Shown: positions 53,386-64,000 of the stretch, piece after piece | Layout of the letters: each line of letters opens with the position of its first letter | Numbering within the stretch: position 1 is the stretch's first letter | NCBI GenBank assembly: GCA_018857735.1 | Contig: JABMCL010002631.1 | Coordinates: 548,001-612,000 of the forward strand | Reading direction: 5' to 3' | Source of the DNA: Alviniconcha marisindica | Taxonomy: Eukaryota; Mollusca; Gastropoda; Provannidae | Length of the DNA: 64,000 nucleotides | Notes under the pieces: generated by a model | What the model was told of the DNA's origin: nothing | Databases searched by the model: none | What the model saw: the letters and a program-made list of their open reading frames with translations, nothing else | Translations under genes and position numbers: made by a program

Positions 53386-53545
53386 ATCCATCCCCCCCCC
53401 CCCCCATCGGATAGAGTAGATGTGCTAGCTTACCATACAGTTTGTCCATTTATTCCCCCATCAGATAGAGTAGATGTGCTAGCTTACCATACAGTTTGTC
53501 CATTTTTCCCCCCATCGGATAGAGTAGATGTGCTAGCTTACCACA
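53386..53545 (+). repeat. Three-copy ~53-bp tandem repeat
   Basis: Units start near 53405, 53457 and 53511 with ATCGGATAGAGTAGATGTGC, followed by TAGCTTACCATACAGTTTG and a C-rich spacer. The array starts at a run of about 14 C. Confidence 0.9.
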
Positions 53546-54373
53546 CCCCTTCACACTTCCATGTCGTTTACAATTTCATGTTTTCCTCATCTGTTTTTGT
53601 GCTATGCACTGTCAACATTACACAGTTTTGTTCACCCATAAATCCTGCCCTGACTGAATGTGTCTTGGGTCACAGCCAAGCAGAAACTGGCTCTCGAAAA
53701 TGACATGAAATTAGGACGTTCAGCCATGGGTCATCTCTGCAGAGGTGCAGTGAGAGAACTGCTGGTTTGGTTTTGGTCGAGTCAATTAAACACAAAGGGT
53801 ACAAAAACAAGGGGTACGAAAATACAACCAGTGACATGGAAATGACCACTCAACACCTCTGCATGTTGTAACTCCTAATTCTGGCCACATGAGAATCCTT
53901 AAAATTTAAATCAACGGTGTTGCAAAACAGGGGAGATTATGCAAACATCATCTAAGCATGGCCAATAGCAGTTGGGCCCTATAGGGCACTGCAAAACTGA
54001 TTTTTCTCAAGGGGTGCAGTAACCACCACATCTGCTCCATACGCCTGCTTCTGCCTACAGTGTTAAACCATGAATGACTAAGTAGATCAGTCTTCCAGAG
54101 TGGACATAATTATGTTCAGAACTTCAGGGCAGTCTCCAGCAGCGAATATGAAGCTGAGGTGTAAGCACCCAACGTTTTATCCTCAGCTGACGTATAATTT
54201 TTCTTTGTCCTATCAAAGTATTGTGTACGTATATATCCACACTGAATATATGTAAGATCTGGAAAGAAGTGGATAAGCATGGTGCACCTATGTACAATTA
54301 CAACTATCATTATAAATATAATATGCCCATTGCCAAACATGAGACCATCATCTTTAAATTAAAGAACATGCAA

Positions 54374-54377
<4 letters not shown>

Positions 54378-54447
<70 letters not shown>
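54378..54447 (+). repeat. (GA)n microsatellite
   Basis: About 34 uninterrupted GA units. Confidence 0.95.
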
Positions 54448-54448
<1 letters not shown>

Positions 54449-54775
54449 ACCATCAAAACCATTATCAACAATTTACTGCACAGTTTTATGAAGAAATCCA
54501 TGGAATTGTTAAATTAACTCTTCCACACGCACACACACATACTCACACAGATGCACAAAACTATCTAAAAGTGCAGTGAGAAGTGTAAATGCTCAATTTA
54601 CTCACAACACAGTTCACCTGTGTATTCTCAGATGAATTACTTCAGAAAATGTCAACTTTTAACTATGTTAAGCATCTTCCTTGAATGAAGGTCAGTGTCA
54701 CTACCTTCAGTTACAGGAACCCTTGGTCAGAAACACTTCTAGGACTACTTCTGTAATTTGTAAAGTGCTACCATC

Positions 54776-54883
54776 CACACACACACACTCTCTCTCTCTC
54801 TCTCATGCATGCATGCATGAACACACACACACACTCTCATGGGTGCATGAGCACACACACAATCTCTTTCTCATGCGTGTATG

Positions 54884-54926
<43 letters not shown>
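54776..54926 (+). repeat. (CA)n / (CT)n compound microsatellite
   Basis: CA, CT and ATGCATGCATG tracts, ending in about 18 CA units. Confidence 0.9.
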
Positions 54927-54928
<2 letters not shown>

Positions 54929-55108
54929 AAAAAAAACAGGATACCATTATAAACAGATGCCACTGTAAAACAAAATGCATCACATAATTATAAAGAAAGA
55001 GAATGTACAGCGTACCGTGATAGAACCGTAAAAGCTTCTTGAGTAAGTGAGCAAGGAACAGAGACAGTGTGAAGGAAATGCAATTCAATCCCTGAAACGT
55101 CTTACTGC

Positions 55109-58100
55109 TCAAGTCTCTTTACAAGACGGAAACATTTTCTCCACCCATTCAAGATACTTTGTGGCCAGAGTCTTCTGGTATAGCTCCTTTGTTTGTCCAA
55201 CCGTTTTCTGCACAGCGTCCACTTCCCGTTGCCGAAGCACATGTGGGGAATGACTTTCCAAACGTGAACGTTTCTGGCCATCATTTTTAGACACTGCGCC
55301 ATGCAGTGTGTGAGATTCTCCGTTGATGACCACAGATGCGGGGGCTGCCTCAGCAGGGTGAGTTTTTGCCGACGTCATCATCAAGTGGAAGACAAATTTT
55401 CTGTGACAAAAATGTGGACGTACTAATAAAAGTTTTCTTGTGCATGAGTGTATGGGTGCATGCATGTATGTGTGCGCATGTGTGTGTGCATGTGCATGTG
55501 CATGTGTGAGTGTGTGTGTGCGTGTGTGTGTGTGTTTTGACTGGTCGGGTGCTAGCGGAAATATTTAGCATTATATTTTATGTGTGGCCATTTGTTGGTT
55601 GGTTGGTTGGACTTGTTGACTTACACATATTCATTCAAATTGTTGTATCGCATGCAGTCAGAAAACAAATGTCCATATCTGTGATATAGACGAATAAGAC
55701 TCTTACGTCTTACGCCTCCAGAAAAGAAGAAGAATCAACACACAAGGGAGTTAACCAGTGCTTGAAAAAAGAACGACACAAAGCAGCTTACCGGTGGTAC
55801 CACAGAGCTTCATGGGAGGGGTAAGCCTGGATCAGATCACAGATGAAGTCATGCTCTGCATCCACAAGGTTGGACACCGACTTGGCATACTGTATGTGCA
55901 GACGAGCTGCATGCTGGGATATACTAGACAGGAGGAACTGCCGGTAGTGGAAGCCGCTGTGGTCGGACACGTGCTTCATGGTCCAGGTCTGCGTTCTCTC
56001 AAGCTCTCCCAGCAACACCTGGCGGAGTAGTTCAACAGGTTAAGACCATTTCCATGCCATCACAGCCACAAGAAAGCACTCCACCAGCAGACTTTGCTCC
56101 ATAATAATAATACAGCGCCTGGTCTCATAGGAGCTCTTAACAGTTTACACTTTACATAGTATAATATGCACTGTTAAAAAACACCTCTCAAAATCCAGTT
56201 TGGTTTCAGAGCTTTTTCAGACCCTGCTCCCAAGCTCTGGGATGCCTTACCACAAACGATCAGGGAAGCAGATTCTTTGGTGGCGTTCTGCACATGTCTA
56301 AAACCCCACCTGTTCTCTCAATGACTTTGCACCTTGTATCTTTTTCTTCATTCTCATTGCTATAACTTTCTCTCTAGTCTCCCCCGTCCCCCTCTTTAGT
56401 TCATTCAAGTTAGTGGAATCATGTGCTATAAAAATGGACATCATCATCATCATCATCACTGTGCATACAACCATGAAAAACAACAAAAGCAACACCATGA
56501 ACAGTGGAAGCTCATCTTATTTCTAGCCTGGAAAAAAACATGCAACCCAGTTTTCTAAGCACCAAGATACGAGGAAGTTCTCTAAATCTTTTGGCCCTTG
56601 CCACAGTCTTTTATCTGTGAGTTACACCTCTGCTTCTGGGACACAAGGAAATAGGAACAAAGAGAAGAACGGGGACTGCACTTTGTGATTATCAACCAAA
56701 CTCTGTACTGTTTTCTCTTTCTTCTGATGCACCCTCTGCTTCTGCCCCTTGCATAATAAAACAACAACCCAAGAAAGAAAAAACAGAAAAAAAAGAGAGA
56801 AAAGAAGAAAAAGATTTTCCATGATGAAATTAAAATACGTGACAGTGACATGCTGAAAGAGCCGTCAAGAAGGCAGGGAACGCACCTGGAGAGAACAGTT
56901 GAAACAGTAGCGCACAACCCAGGCCCTGTGTGTCCAGGCGTAATAATTACTGGCGTAACTGTCCGCTGCGCGGCCACAAACACTCAGCTCACGATGCAAG
57001 TTTTCTGCCAGCAGTCGACTGGACTCCAGCAGCAGAGTGGCGTAGGGTCTCCCGGTCTCCCCGCTGCCAGGGGCCGCTTCTGCCCTGTTGCCCTTGACAA
57101 CAGCGCTGGTGATGGCATTGGCGTCAGGCCCGAGCGCAATGTCAATACCGTCCATGCACAAGAGAGCACCACCATTGTCCTGCAGACCGTCGGTACTAGC
57201 GGAGCTGTCGTTGCTGGATGACAAACACTGGTTTACCAATCGCTGGAACAGCCAGCGCCTGAAACAGCGTAAGGGAAATCACAGCCACTGACTTCAGTTT
57301 AAGCAGCATCTTACTGGCGGTTTTAACTGGCACCTTACTGGCAGTTTTAATTATTGTTCCCTACTTAAGACTTATGAACAGAACTGAAGAAACATCACAG
57401 GCCCTATCAATCAAAATGGAATAAAAAAAGAAACGGATTTAATGACACAGCAGTTCTTCACTTGATTTTCTTCCTTTTTGTTAAAACTGATGCTTAAAAA
57501 TTGCAAAAATAAAACAAAACCCCATGACCAATGTACTGCCATTTTGTGACCAGCACAGCCACTGATATTTCATTGAACTGACATCTTATCCAACCACTGG
57601 CATAGTGGGTCATTTTGTTGACATATGCTCCACAGGAAGGAAGCTTCTGCACCAAAAGATTGCAGATGAATGAATGAATGAATGAAAATTTATATACAGC
57701 GCATAAAAAACTTCCACACAACATCTTGTGTGTTCACAGCGCCAGATACACACAGTGCATACATGTAAGCCCTCGCAAGCTAAAAACTACCAAAGGACAC
57801 TCATACCGAAAAATACAAACAGCCCCTATGCACCTACAAATGCTGACAAATGCTTTATATTTACCTGTGGGTGAAGGTTTCTGCACTTTTTGGAAACTTG
57901 GACAGGATAAGCTGGCCAAGTTTGAGGTCTTCAGCCATTGGTAAATCTCCATTCTCAATCAGCTCTTTTCTGGAAAACAAACATGTTCTTCCAGATACAC
58001 AACACATCCACAAAAAACATCTGTCATGCAACCATAGAAAATCTCCATGGTGCACCCCCCCCCCACCTTCCAAACAAAGAAAAGAAAAAAGAAAGAAAAA

Positions 58101-61100
58101 AAGAAAAAGAAAGTGACAGTAAAAAATATACAAAAATCATTATAATAATAATAATAATAATGTACATTTATCATGTGCTCATCAACGCCCTGAGCGCTTA
58201 CATGATACATATTAACCTAAATATGATATTTTATACACATGTATAAGGTCCTAGAACAAATATATACTTGAACACTAACTATGAGGACACATTCTGACAT
58301 GATGGACAGATCATATCTAAGCATTTGGATAAAAAGAGGCTGCTAGAAGTAGAAATATGTATAAAAGATTATTTTTTTTTAAAGCAACATTAATATTTTT
58401 AATGTTACAAGATCATGTAATAGCTTGTGTAAGCATTTGGATAATAATAAGAGGCTGCTCATAGTAGAAATATGTTAAAAAGCAAACAAAGGAAAACATT
58501 AATATTTTTAAGCTGCTTTGTTCACTCAGAAAGCTCTTCTCAAAATACACATCATATCACATCCTGCCAGATTAACCTAACGCATAAAGATAACTTTTGT
58601 CCTTTCATGTAGAATACAAACTTTAATAAACACCCCAAACCATTCGTACCTTATATTCCAGGCTGTGTAGCAGTCTGGGTTTATCAGCAGTACAGCTCTG
58701 CTCAGATGACTCAGTTCCTGGGGATCTGGCAAGTATTACAAGAACAGATGTAAAAAAAACAACTGCAAATATACCTGACCTGTAACTAAATCTGCAGTAG
58801 TTTTACACTGTAATTTTTCTGTTCAAAAGCAGTAAGCTGGCTTTGACACTGTCTGTACACGTATAATAAACAAAAGCAAGATAAGGATGGAAGTAAGCAG
58901 CTACTGGGCGATTCAGTGAAGCTGGTTTGCTAGAGTGAATGCGCTTTGTAATCTTTCACGCAAGAAGTCGCGAGAGGTCGCAGCGCACTTCCGGGCCGAT
59001 TTCTGAGTAGGCGTTGCTTCATGCTGTGTATGACAGTGGAAGCTGAACCTAGAATCGTGAAGCAGTACAAATGCCAATACTGTTGCAGCTGCAAAAATTA
59101 CTGTGGAAAGGGGATGGAGGGTGGACAAAATTTGTCTTTGCGTCTTTTTTTTGCTGATCAGAAGATTGCGAGTTCGTAGATAAAATGCGTTTTGGGGCAT
59201 CCTATAGCATGAGCAACAAGTTATTGCTTATTGCCAGACACATTATGGCTATGGGCCTCCAAAAATGCCTTTAAAGTTAGCAGTGTAAAATTCGCAAATT
59301 CACTGTCACCGCCTTCCATTGTGAAGAAAGTACGCACCGGAAGTAAAAGCAGCCAAGGGACTTAAGCGATGCCGGGCAAAAGTCAAGGGAGTTAACAACC
59401 CTGCCTGAATCGCCCAATAGCATATCATCTTTAGTTGGCTTATTACTTAGCTATCCCCACCCCTCCCCCCAGTCCCTCAGAGCTCCTTTCAGCTCCGACC
59501 CCCACCCACCCAAAGTGGATGACTGACTCCTGTCTCTCCAGTTCATGAGGTGGTTGTAGGCATAGCGGTACAAGAAACGGACACATCAGTTATAGTTTAC
59601 CGTCATTACCTATAAATGTGGATGACTGACTCCTGTCTCTCCAGTTCATGAGGCGGTTGTAGGCATAGCGGAACAGGAGACGGACACTCCACAGTTCCAG
59701 ACCCAACTTGTGCTCTACCAGCAACAGTGGAGAGGCATTATGCTGAGGCTCCGTCACTGGCAGAAAGTCATATTCATCTCTGTAACCCAGCAATGCATTC
59801 AATAAAACTTTCCGTTTTTTTTTTTTTAAGTTAAAAAAATAATTCAACACAGACTTCTGAAGGAAAAGGAAAAGACTGTCCACTGCCTATCACAAAGAAA
59901 TATTCCTTATTTTCCTGTTATATGAAAACCACTCTCTCTCTCTATCTTAACAGCTTGAAGCATCTATTCTCAACACTAGTTTCACTTGACACATTTAATA
60001 CCAATGCCAGGTTATCATCCATTGGCAGGGACCAACTTACTATTATTCAATGAGACAGGCGGGCAGGTGGGTGGGTGGGTGGGTGAGTCCTATCATCACC
60101 ACCACTAAGTACTACACTATGAATTCAATCTACTAACACTTTCACATTCACTGTATAACTCAGCAGCAATTGGAATGTGAAAGTGTGAGTGTGGTTGTGA
60201 GTAAAGCCATCATGCTCAGAGTTTTTTTGTTTTTGTTCTTTTGTTTTTTTCAGACTTGGTGTAACCAATAGATGGTTTCTGAAAATAAAAAAGGAAGCAA
60301 TAGGCATTTTCTTTACGAAGACAGAGTTGTGCCCTTCTAGTTCCCTGATGGGGAGAACAAACGTCAAACTCTTTTTTGCTGGTGTTTATAATAATGGAGG
60401 CTGAAGGCTAAAAAATAAAATTCAGGAAATTATCCATTTTGTAAGTGCGCACATGCATGCTGGTGTGCGTGTATGTCAGCAGACATGCTCAGTCGTGTAC
60501 ATGTGAGTATTGTGTTCTTGGTGTGTGTGTGTGTGTGTGTACTTCCATGTGTGAGCATTTCAGTGTGTGCAACAGTGCGTGACATTGTCAATGTGGGTGT
60601 TCATGTTTCAGACTACATTCTTGTTCTTGAAACATTGCCAGTGTAGGAGGCTAAGGTTGTGATATTCTATGTATTTTCGTTATCTATAGACATTTTATTC
60701 TTATTTACAATGATGTAGTATCATTCCAAGATTAAGTTGGGCAATCCCCAATGACGGATTGTGTCACAAGAAGGGGGGGGGGGGTGTCTGAATATTGGAA
60801 TGATGTTGTTACATCTTAGTAAATAAAACGTCTGAGAGTTAAACACACCAAAAATAATTACATGGAAATGTGACACTAATATATTATAAATACTAGCAAT
60901 GTTTCTAAACAGATATAGTCCAAAATGTCAACCCACACACACACACCCTGATGCACATTAGTGCACACACTGACATGCACACAGATGATAAGCACACACT
61001 GTGGCACACAAGGCATACTCACCACACTTTCAAGATGGATAATTTCCCTAATTTCTTTTTCTTTTTGCCTACCGCCTCCAATCATATAAGCATATAATAC

Positions 61101-61636
61101 AGAAAAGGACAGAGTACAAGTGTTGTCTGCCCCATCATTGGACCAAGAGGGCGCAACTCTCTCGCAGTCGTAAGAAAGAAACCACCTCTAGTTTGTGTCC
61201 CCTATTAAGCAAAATTTCCGAAGATCGTGCAATACTGTAATACTAATAGCCGGTATATTTTGAAGGCTTGGAGAGTGGGACTGATGCAGGTCATGCCGCC
61301 TGATCATGTGCTGCATAACTACATTGGTAGAAGCCACTGGTATTTAGTAATTGTCAGAATCACGGTTAAGCAACGTAAAGAACAGATCCAAACTATACAA
61401 AATTGAAAGTGAAACAAAATTTGAGACTGTTAGAGCATCTATGAAATACATTGGCGAAAAACAAAATGAGTCATATGCTCAACGCTATCCTAACACTGCC
61501 AGTCACACACAGCCAAAGTGACTATGAAAGTCTAAATTCTACTGGAAAGAGTTTATAATTTTACAAACATCAAAGGATCCTTTCTGAATGCATGATTAAG
61601 ATCTGCAAACAATCTGCGTCCTCTCGCATCCTCCAT
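55109..61636 (-). CDS. PTAR1: PTAR1-type prenyltransferase alpha-repeat protein, seven exons
   Basis: Exons in transcript order: 61636-61569, 59779-59610, 58725-58650, 57969-57865, 57258-56886, 56018-55792, 55400-55109. They join in frame to 436 residues (human about 402). The first exon reads MEDARGRRLFADLNHAFRK and continues across the junction as DPLIDEYDFLPV, aligning with the N-terminus of PTAR1. Protein prenyltransferase alpha repeats follow: PDCYTAWNIRKEL, FPKSAETFTHRRWLFQRL, SNYYAWTHRAWVV, SDHSGFHYRQFLL, PSHEALWYHRKFVF. The family acts as the alpha subunit paired with RabGGTB in GGTase-III, which geranylgeranylates substrates such as the SNARE Ykt6 (established for human). Residues about 150-215, in exon 5, are an Ala/Ser/Gly-rich insert with little similarity. 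Intron 1 uses a weak donor (GTTTGT), required by frame. I chose the ATG at 61636 because the conserved N-terminal helix follows it. Confidence 0.93.
55730..55780 (+). repeat. Foldback family E, terminal fragment
   Basis: ACACACAAGGGAGTTAACCA, GTGCTTGAAA and ACGACAC match the outer end of the arms at 50163-50432. It ends about ten bases from the exon 6 donor of PTAR1, inside intron 6. Confidence 0.55.
56195..56460 (+). mobile_element. LINE (L2/CR1-like) C-terminus in PTAR1 intron 5
   Basis: An uninterrupted plus-strand frame from about 56204 to the stop near 56322 reads FRAFSDPAPKLWDALPQTI, READSLVAFCTCLKPHLFSQ. This is the canonical C-terminal end (W-x-x-L-P-x-x-I-R ... F-x-x-x-L-K-x-H-L-F) of L2/CR1-type reverse-transcriptase proteins. 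A short UTR and a (CAT)n tail at 56440-56460 follow. Antisense to PTAR1. Confidence 0.75.
58136..58205 (+). repeat. (AAT)n plus GCGC-type repeat tail
   Basis: ATAATAATAATAATAATGTACATTTATCATG with CTGAGCGCTTACATGA follows a pattern also seen at 40617-40700, 56101-56150 and 57668-57730 (AAT or AATG run next to a short AGCGC/CAGCGC block). Confidence 0.5.
58904..59417. mobile_element. 514-bp MITE with TA target duplication
   Basis: Left end CTGGGCGATTCAG (58904-58916); right end CTGAATCGCCCAA (59405-59417). They are inverted repeats differing only at the outermost base. Both ends are flanked by TA (58902-58903, 59418-59419), the target duplication of Tc1/mariner-type transposases. Subterminal CACTTCCGGG (58986) and CACCGGAAGT (59335) are also inverted. 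The interior is GC-richer than its surroundings and has no transposase. It lies in intron 2 of PTAR1. Confidence 0.8.
59515..59580 (-). pseudogene. Partial duplicate of PTAR1 exon 2
   Basis: About 65 bp matches the 3' end of exon 2 (59618-59685), offset by 103 bp, with only a few differences. It is still open, reading RFLYRYAYNHLMNWRDRSQS on the minus strand versus RLLFRYAYNRLMNWRDRSQS in the exon. A GTGGGTGGG donor-like site follows. It lacks the 5' half of the exon and an obvious acceptor, so it is most likely an intronic relic of an unequal tandem duplication. Confidence 0.75.
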
Positions 61637-62125
61637 CTTGTTTGTTTTGGTCATGTGACTTTCTGGTTATATTTTAAATGGTACCACCGATTTTCTCTCT
61701 GGTGATTAAAAGTGACATAAAGTTGAAAAAACAGACTTGGCTACGTGAATATGATGAGGATTTTGTCTGAAATTCTCGCGAAAAATAGGGTAATTTATTT
61801 TGTTTTGAGAGTACATTTTCAACCATTTGAGAATAATCCTTTTATGAATCGAGCCTGGTAAATGGTAGCGCTACTCGACTCGTGCATGTCACGGACGTAG
61901 TGGTACGTCGTGCGTCTTCCAGGTCCAGAGTTCCAGCGCTTTAAACTATAGATGAGAAGTATGCGGTAAATGAAGATCATTGTACACGTGCATATAACTT
62001 TACGGACAGCGCGGATTGTCAAATTTTGACACAGAATGACCAAATGTGCGCCCGCGCGCGTGTGCTTATTGTATAGTATGTGTGTGTCTCTCTCACTCTC
62101 TGACACTGATACAGTGATAGAGAAA

Positions 62126-62305
62126 TGATGATGATGTAGAGCTTCATGTCCTCGGATGTCAGTTGACATATTAGGGACAAACTGTGACCAATGCCTAAGC
62201 ATGGTTCAATGTTGCTTTGACCAAGGCAGAAACCGTAAGGCTCATTAGGACGGAAAGCCCAGGACGGCCACCTCGACCCTCACACAGCTCCTGACCTCTG
62301 CTGAC
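62126..62305 (+). repeat. Dispersed repeat family A, copy at the far end
   Basis: GATGATGATG, TGTCCTCGGATGTCAGTTGA, CATATTAGGGACAAACTGTG, CAGAAACCGTAAGGCTCATT, AGGACGG and GGCCACCTCGACCCTCACAC follow the same order as at 1037-1211. This is the most intact copy and lies between the PTAR1 start and the next gene. Confidence 0.75.
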
Positions 62306-62524
62306 AGAGAGAAGAGGACCTCCAACTCTTCAGGGGACTGATTCACTAGCAACATCCTCTAGTCAGTTTCTTTGCCACAAGGCAGCTTAACACAGTAACA
62401 GTGGCCTATCTGCTTGCACTACCATACCATGGAGAAAAACACACTTGGGAATCAGAATCGGGATATTTACTTGGTGAACCAGGTGGCAAACTTGTGTTTG
62501 TGATGATGCTGTCACCAGTACAGG

Positions 62525-62680
62525 GTGTTTGTTAGTAGAGCTGCAGTATTGTAGCTTGGCCAGTCTGTGTAGACGGCCATATATCTGACCTGTTAAACTT
62601 ACAGTGATTGATTGGTTTCCATGAACCACTTTTGCCACCTTACAGATATTGTACACCTGTTTGAAAAATATGTAGCATGA
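62525..62680 (+). repeat. Dispersed repeat family B, second copy
   Basis: TTACAGTGATTGATTGGTTT, CCATGAACCACTTTTGCC and GTTTGAAAAATATGT match 12755-12905. Confidence 0.6.
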
Positions 62681-63457
62681 TAACTGGAAATGTAGCAGAT
62701 TGGCTGCTGGTTACCAATGCCAGCTCGGCAAGTGCTTGGACCGCAATGACCATTTCCTTCATTGAGTCGTAGTAAGAATGGGGATGCAGGTCAGCAGGTT
62801 TTTGTATATATATATGCTTTAAGTTTAACCCCTTTACTGCCCCAACCTGTGAAATGTCTGGGCTGAAAGATGCACGGACACACCAGTAAACAGTATATTG
62901 TCCACTCCTATAACATCAATTTTCAATGCTATGCGTTTTGATGAAAATCCTTTCACATGCAAGTGGGAAAAAGAAGACAAAAAGGCTTAAGGCTTTCAAA
63001 CTTTGCACTTTTATGGGTAATTTTCAAATGACATCACAGCAGTGAAGGGGTTAGTGCTGCATTTTTGCTGCCCCCATACAAAAGCATTGTCTTTCTGAAG
63101 GAGTTTTTGCAGGGGTAACTGATGCTGGCCATTGGGGGTTGGGGTGGGGGGAACTAATGTGTCCAGTGCCAAAGGCAAAGGTAAGCTTTAAGTTTTACAG
63201 GAGAAAATAGAACCTGTTTAAAAAGTCTGCAATTGAGAGTCTGATTTCATAACTTGACTTATTCGGTTATTGAAAGTGTCTGTTAAGTGTTATGTTCCAA
63301 TGCTAAGCTTCATAACAATTACTTGGGGCTGTTAATGTTATAAGCTGGTTCTTTGAAGTGATTGATTCTTTATCTTCTGTTTCAGACATATGATAGCACT
63401 GTTCTGCCTTGACACTGACAGTGACAGTCTAGACCTGGTACTTCACTATTAAACAAG

Positions 63458-64000
63458 ATGGAGAAAAGCATAGCTGATCGTCTGAAAGAATTCAAAACAG
63501 CATCATCTGCAAGAGGCGAGGCAACAGCATCCAGCAACTTTGAACGCCATTCCAACCAAAGCAATGTTTTCACTCCTGGAGCGTATCGGCCCCAAAAAAA
63601 CAGGCCTGGCTATTCACAGGATGCACACAATTCACGGCCTTCAGCCCCTCCACCATTTGATGCTCAGCGCCCTCCGCCAAGACCGCTGAACTCATCAGTG
63701 CCATTTCCAGTTCCGCCCACAGTCCCAGTCTTTAACCCATCCGCTCCGCCACCAGGGTTACCCCCCTTTGCTGTGCCTCCGCCTTCAGCTGCTGGTTGTG
63801 GAGCGTCAGGATCAATGCCGCCACCACCACCATCCTTTCCTCCACACAGCAGTGCAGCAGGTGTTCATCCACAGAACAACTTGGGGGCCGTTCCGCAGCA
63901 GGGTAGTTTTGGGGCTGCTCCATGGCAGAACTCTATGGGGGCTTTTCCTCCCCAGCACAGCCGTGGACATGTTTCACCGCAGAATAGTGCTGGAGGTGTT
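63458..64000 (+). CDS. Proline-rich protein, N-terminal part, runs off the window
   Basis: A 181-codon frame opens at 63458 and is still open at 64000. A splice acceptor TTCTGTTTCAG ends at 63385, so the coding start lies 72 bp into an internal exon, after a 5' UTR intron. The protein starts MEKSIADRLKEFKTASSARG, then becomes low complexity: Pro-rich with PPPPP and PPPG runs (about 68-135), then Gln/Asn/Gly/Ser-rich repeats of the form PQNNLGAVPQQGSFGAAPWQ. It is probably disordered. Such N-termini occur in COPII coat, actin-regulatory and RNA-processing proteins. I do not recognise the gene; the missing downstream exons would decide. Confidence 0.75.
   Translation, partial: MEKSIADRLKEFKTASSARGEATASSNFERHSNQSNVFTPGAYRPQKNRPGYSQDAHNSRPSAPPPFDAQRPPPRPLNSSVPFPVPPTVPVFNPSAPPPGLPPFAVPPPSAAGCGASGSMPPPPPSFPPHSSAAGVHPQNNLGAVPQQGSFGAAPWQNSMGAFPPQHSRGHVSPQNSAGGV

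Larger units (their letters stand above)
42588..55108. other. 12.5-kb gene desert
   Basis: This lies between the converging NUDT12 and PTAR1 stops. I found no exon with recognisable protein similarity. The first kilobase is probably NUDT12 3' UTR. The rest is satellites, microsatellites and transposon fragments, listed separately. Confidence 0.6.
61637..63385. promoter_or_regulatory. Head-to-head intergenic region, PTAR1 / proline-rich gene
   Basis: The starts of the two genes face away from each other across about 1.8 kb. Two dispersed repeats (62126-62305 and 62525-62680) occupy the middle. The plus-strand gene's untranslated first exon should lie here, but I cannot place it; no promoter element is certain. 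Confidence 0.4.

Noticed and set aside
53284..53703. 139-codon plus-strand ORF
   Set aside because: Its length comes from a three-copy tandem repeat and a poly-C run; no domain or splice context supports it.

Overview
The window is nuclear DNA of an animal. It carries four intron-rich protein-coding genes and the first coding exon of a fifth, spread through AT-rich DNA full of microsatellites, satellites and transposon remnants. Exons were joined by reading frame, GT-AG (once GC-AG) junctions and protein similarity recalled from known families; no search was run. Protostome-type genes (a Ric/RIT GTPase, NUDT12, PTAR1), large introns, AGGTCA-rich repeats and tandem-core inverted-repeat elements suggest a mollusc, perhaps a gastropod. 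The species is inference. Layout: (1) 1-4.7 kb has no gene; it is a mosaic of diverged dispersed repeats with an odd excess of CACTGA/TCAGTC motifs. (2) 4841-18101, plus strand: a five-exon RIT/Ric small GTPase of 219 residues; its introns hold a nested non-LTR retrotransposon, an inverted-repeat element with a palindromic tandem core, and a second LINE remnant. (3) 18.1-23.8 kb: 3' UTR or intergenic DNA with small duplications. (4) 32745-24200, minus strand: a complete ten-exon mitochondrial ATP synthase alpha subunit gene of 553 residues with one GC-AG intron. (5) 34471-42587, plus strand: a six-exon NUDT12-type NAD(H) diphosphatase of 438 residues; intron 2 carries a THAP-containing element with terminal inverted repeats and intron 5 a 41-bp minisatellite. 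(6) 42.6-55.1 kb: a gene desert with a 45-bp array grown inside a dispersed element, a ~104-bp satellite of ten units, a foldback element, long GA and TA microsatellites and LINE pieces. (7) 61636-55109, minus strand: a seven-exon PTAR1-type prenyltransferase alpha-repeat protein of 436 residues, with a TA-flanked MITE and a partial copy of exon 2 in introns. (8) 63458-64000, plus strand: the start of a proline-rich protein that runs off the window. The genes are unrelated housekeeping genes, not a functional cluster. ATP5F1A/NUDT12 and PTAR1/the proline-rich gene are each head to head, 1.7-1.8 kb apart. No new multi-gene system is visible; the unusual content is in the repeats.
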